A stretch of 58,215 nucleotides of DNA from a virus. Below, in pieces: positions 56,875-58,215 of the stretch (its first letter is position 1; each line of letters starts with the position of its first letter). A program made the position numbers and the translations under genes. The notes under the pieces are model-generated. The model made no database searches. It had not been told where the DNA came from and saw only the letters and a program-made list of their open reading frames with translations. Location: IMG/VR virus record IMGVR_UViG_3300005471_000017, positions 1 to 58,215 of that record. One strand, given 5' to 3'.

Positions 56875-57269
56875 GTGTCGCCCCGTTGGGTCTGATGACC
56901 CTGGAGGAGGCGCGAGACCTCTTCCCCGGTGATATCAAGCCCTCCAAGCGCTGGATATCGAGTAAAGTGCAAGAGCTTGGGCTTGGCCACAAATTCGGCC
57001 GCAGAATCTACGTCCGCGCCGATTTCCTTGAACAGGTGCTGCAATGCCGAACTGGTATTTCAGAAAGAAGGTCACCAGAGCCGGCAAGGGGATTTGGTAC
57101 GCGCGGGCGCGCCTCCGTTTCCGCAAGTCCGACGGCAGTATCGAGCGCCGCCTGGTTGAGTTCAGTTGTGGAACTAGCTCAAAGCCGGACGCCAGAGAGA
57201 AAGCGCGCGAATTTGAAATCCGACACGAGGAGGAATTCAATCGTCCCGCTCCCCCGCCGGAAAGCCTGA
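56871..57269 (+). CDS. xis: Excisionase-like helix-turn-helix protein, 132 aa
   Basis: The first 58 residues carry a winged helix-turn-helix of the Xis/AlpA type: MTLEEARDLFPGDIKPSKRW, then KVQELGLGHKFGRRIYVRAD. The remainder is Ser/Arg-rich and lies inside the integrase gene (226-base overlap), so the functional part probably ends near residue 60. It is coupled by ATGA. Direction and place suit a recombination directionality factor. Confidence 0.65.
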   Translation: MSVAPLGLMTLEEARDLFPGDIKPSKRWISSKVQELGLGHKFGRRIYVRADFLEQVLQCRTGISERRSPEPARGFGTRGRASVSASPTAVSSAAWLSSVVELAQSRTPERKRANLKSDTRRNSIVPLPRRKA

Positions 57270-58147
57270 ACTTCGCGCAAGCGGCCGAGCAGTATCTGCT
57301 CAACGGCAACTCCGGACGGTTCCTCGCGCCTATCCTGCAGGAGATCGGCTTCAAGCCGACCATGCAGATCGATCAGGGCGTTATGACGGCGTTGCAGCAG
57401 AAGCTGTTCCCGAACGCCAAGCCCTCGACGATCAACCGGCAACTCTTCACGCCTGTCTCGGCAGTGCTGAGGTTCGTCGGCGTGCGCGCGGACCTGAAGC
57501 GGCCGAAGGGCCACGACAAGGCGCGGGTGATCGACCGAAGTGTGCTGCCTCCTGACCAGTGGTTCGCAATGGTCGAACCGCATCTGAGTCCGGCGAAGCG
57601 CGCGGTCCTCCTGCTGATCAACCTGCACGGCATGCGCATCGGCGAGGCGCTGGAGCGCGAGCCCTTGGATCTGGATATGTCGCGTGGCGCCCTCAGCGTG
57701 CCCGACACAAAGACCGGACAGCCTGTCGAACTGAAGCTTTCGGAGCCGGTGCTCGAAGCGATCGGCGAAATGCTCCAGGAGTGGCGCGCCGAGGACGAGC
57801 GCCGGCGACTGAACGGCAAGCCGTCGAAGCAACGGCCATGGCTCTTCGGCACCTCGAACCGCTCGAACTTCGCCCGCGATCTCGCCAAGGCATGCGAGAA
57901 AGCGGGGGTGCCCTACTATTCATCGCATATGGCCGGGCGCCACTCCTTCGCCAGCGACATTCTCGGCGAGGGCAAGTCCCTGCCCTACCTGATGCAGGCC
58001 GGCCGGTGGGCGAGCCTGAAAGCTGTCGGCCGATATGCCCATCTCGCCAAATCGGAAGTAGCAGACGAAGTTCGCAACCTTGGGAAGAGTCGCCACGCCA
58101 AGCGCCAGTCGGGAAAAATTTTGATCATGCCGAAGAAGGGCGCGTGA
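57044..58147 (+). CDS. int: Tyrosine recombinase (phage integrase), 367 aa
   Basis: The N-terminal arm-binding-like part (FRKKVTRAGKGIWYARARLR) is followed by an SAM-like core region from about 75. The catalytic set is visible: Arg in HGMRIGEALEREPLD near 200, then H-x-x-G-R in SSHMAGRHSFASDIL near 305, Trp in QAGRWASLKAV near 327 (His/Trp site) and Tyr in VGRYAHLAKS near 334. It would insert the phage DNA at the attachment site. It lies at the prophage edge. The length is typical. Confidence 0.95.
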   Translation: MPNWYFRKKVTRAGKGIWYARARLRFRKSDGSIERRLVEFSCGTSSKPDAREKAREFEIRHEEEFNRPAPPPESLNFAQAAEQYLLNGNSGRFLAPILQEIGFKPTMQIDQGVMTALQQKLFPNAKPSTINRQLFTPVSAVLRFVGVRADLKRPKGHDKARVIDRSVLPPDQWFAMVEPHLSPAKRAVLLLINLHGMRIGEALEREPLDLDMSRGALSVPDTKTGQPVELKLSEPVLEAIGEMLQEWRAEDERRRLNGKPSKQRPWLFGTSNRSNFARDLAKACEKAGVPYYSSHMAGRHSFASDILGEGKSLPYLMQAGRWASLKAVGRYAHLAKSEVADEVRNLGKSRHAKRQSGKILIMPKKGA

Positions 58148-58162
58148 AAAATTCTCCGAGCA

Positions 58163-58182
58163 GTGTGGGCACGGTGTGGGCA
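58163..58182 (+). repeat. Tandem GTGTGGGCA repeats after the integrase
   Basis: Two identical 9-bp units start at 58163 and 58174, 11 bp apart, about one helix turn. They lie 15 bases after the integrase stop, where phage attachment and arm sites are often found. This is suggestive only; no second prophage end is in the window to compare. Confidence 0.4.
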
Positions 58183-58215
58183 ACGGCAAGAGTAATTTCA
58201 GGGGACGTATTGTTT

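Overview
The window is most of a temperate podovirus-like prophage in a GC-rich alphaproteobacterium, probably of the Hyphomicrobiales. The host guess rests on GC-rich codon use, an Omp25-type outer-membrane barrel, a GcrA-like helix-turn-helix and a DUF6456-like protein. It rests on protein resemblance only; there is no host marker gene. The left prophage end lies outside the window, because the first gene runs off the edge. The integrase lies 68 bases from the right edge.

Layout. 1-31.9 kb, minus strand: virion genes. From the leftward end these are internal virion proteins, a 1347-residue tail protein, tail-tube and accessory proteins, major capsid, scaffold, portal and large terminase. 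A cargo block follows at 14.7-24.1 kb: P-loop kinase, FkbM methyltransferase, two paralogous glycosyltransferase-like proteins, SAM methyltransferases, SDR and FAD enzymes. Then come tail-fibre and tailspike genes and the small terminase. 31.8-45.8 kb, minus strand: small accessory genes, a proteasome-like Ntn hydrolase, primase-polymerase, a DnaB/RepA-type ATPase, a replication initiator with internal iteron-like repeats, a DUF5131 protein and a short cytosine methyltransferase. 45.8-48.3 kb: an outer-membrane barrel, a KGG-repeat protein, and a Cro/YdaS-like versus CI-like (S24 peptidase) switch with visible promoters and operators. 48.4-58.2 kb, plus strand: a tightly overlapping early operon with a RecA-like ATPase, a SLOG protein, HNH, an inserted tnpB element, an excisionase-like gene and a tyrosine integrase.

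Two plus-strand genes interrupt the leftward half. One is an HNH endonuclease at 26.4 kb. The other is a membrane-protein moron at 33.6 kb with its own promoter and terminator.

The most unusual signals are these. (1) A D-(T/S)-G tripeptide is massively repeated in a subset of tail proteins, with all synonymous codons used. It occurs beside glycosyltransferase and methyltransferase cargo and resembles an O-glycosylation sequon. (2) An RF2-like +1 frameshift cassette (SD-like AGGTG, 3 nt, CTT TAA C) sits where the tail fibre ends in a beta-helix tailspike that lacks its own ribosome binding site. (3) A TnpB has lost the canonical RuvC-II glutamate. (4) The immunity switch appears to be leaderless. 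The terminase, portal and capsid proteins show none of the tripeptide enrichment.
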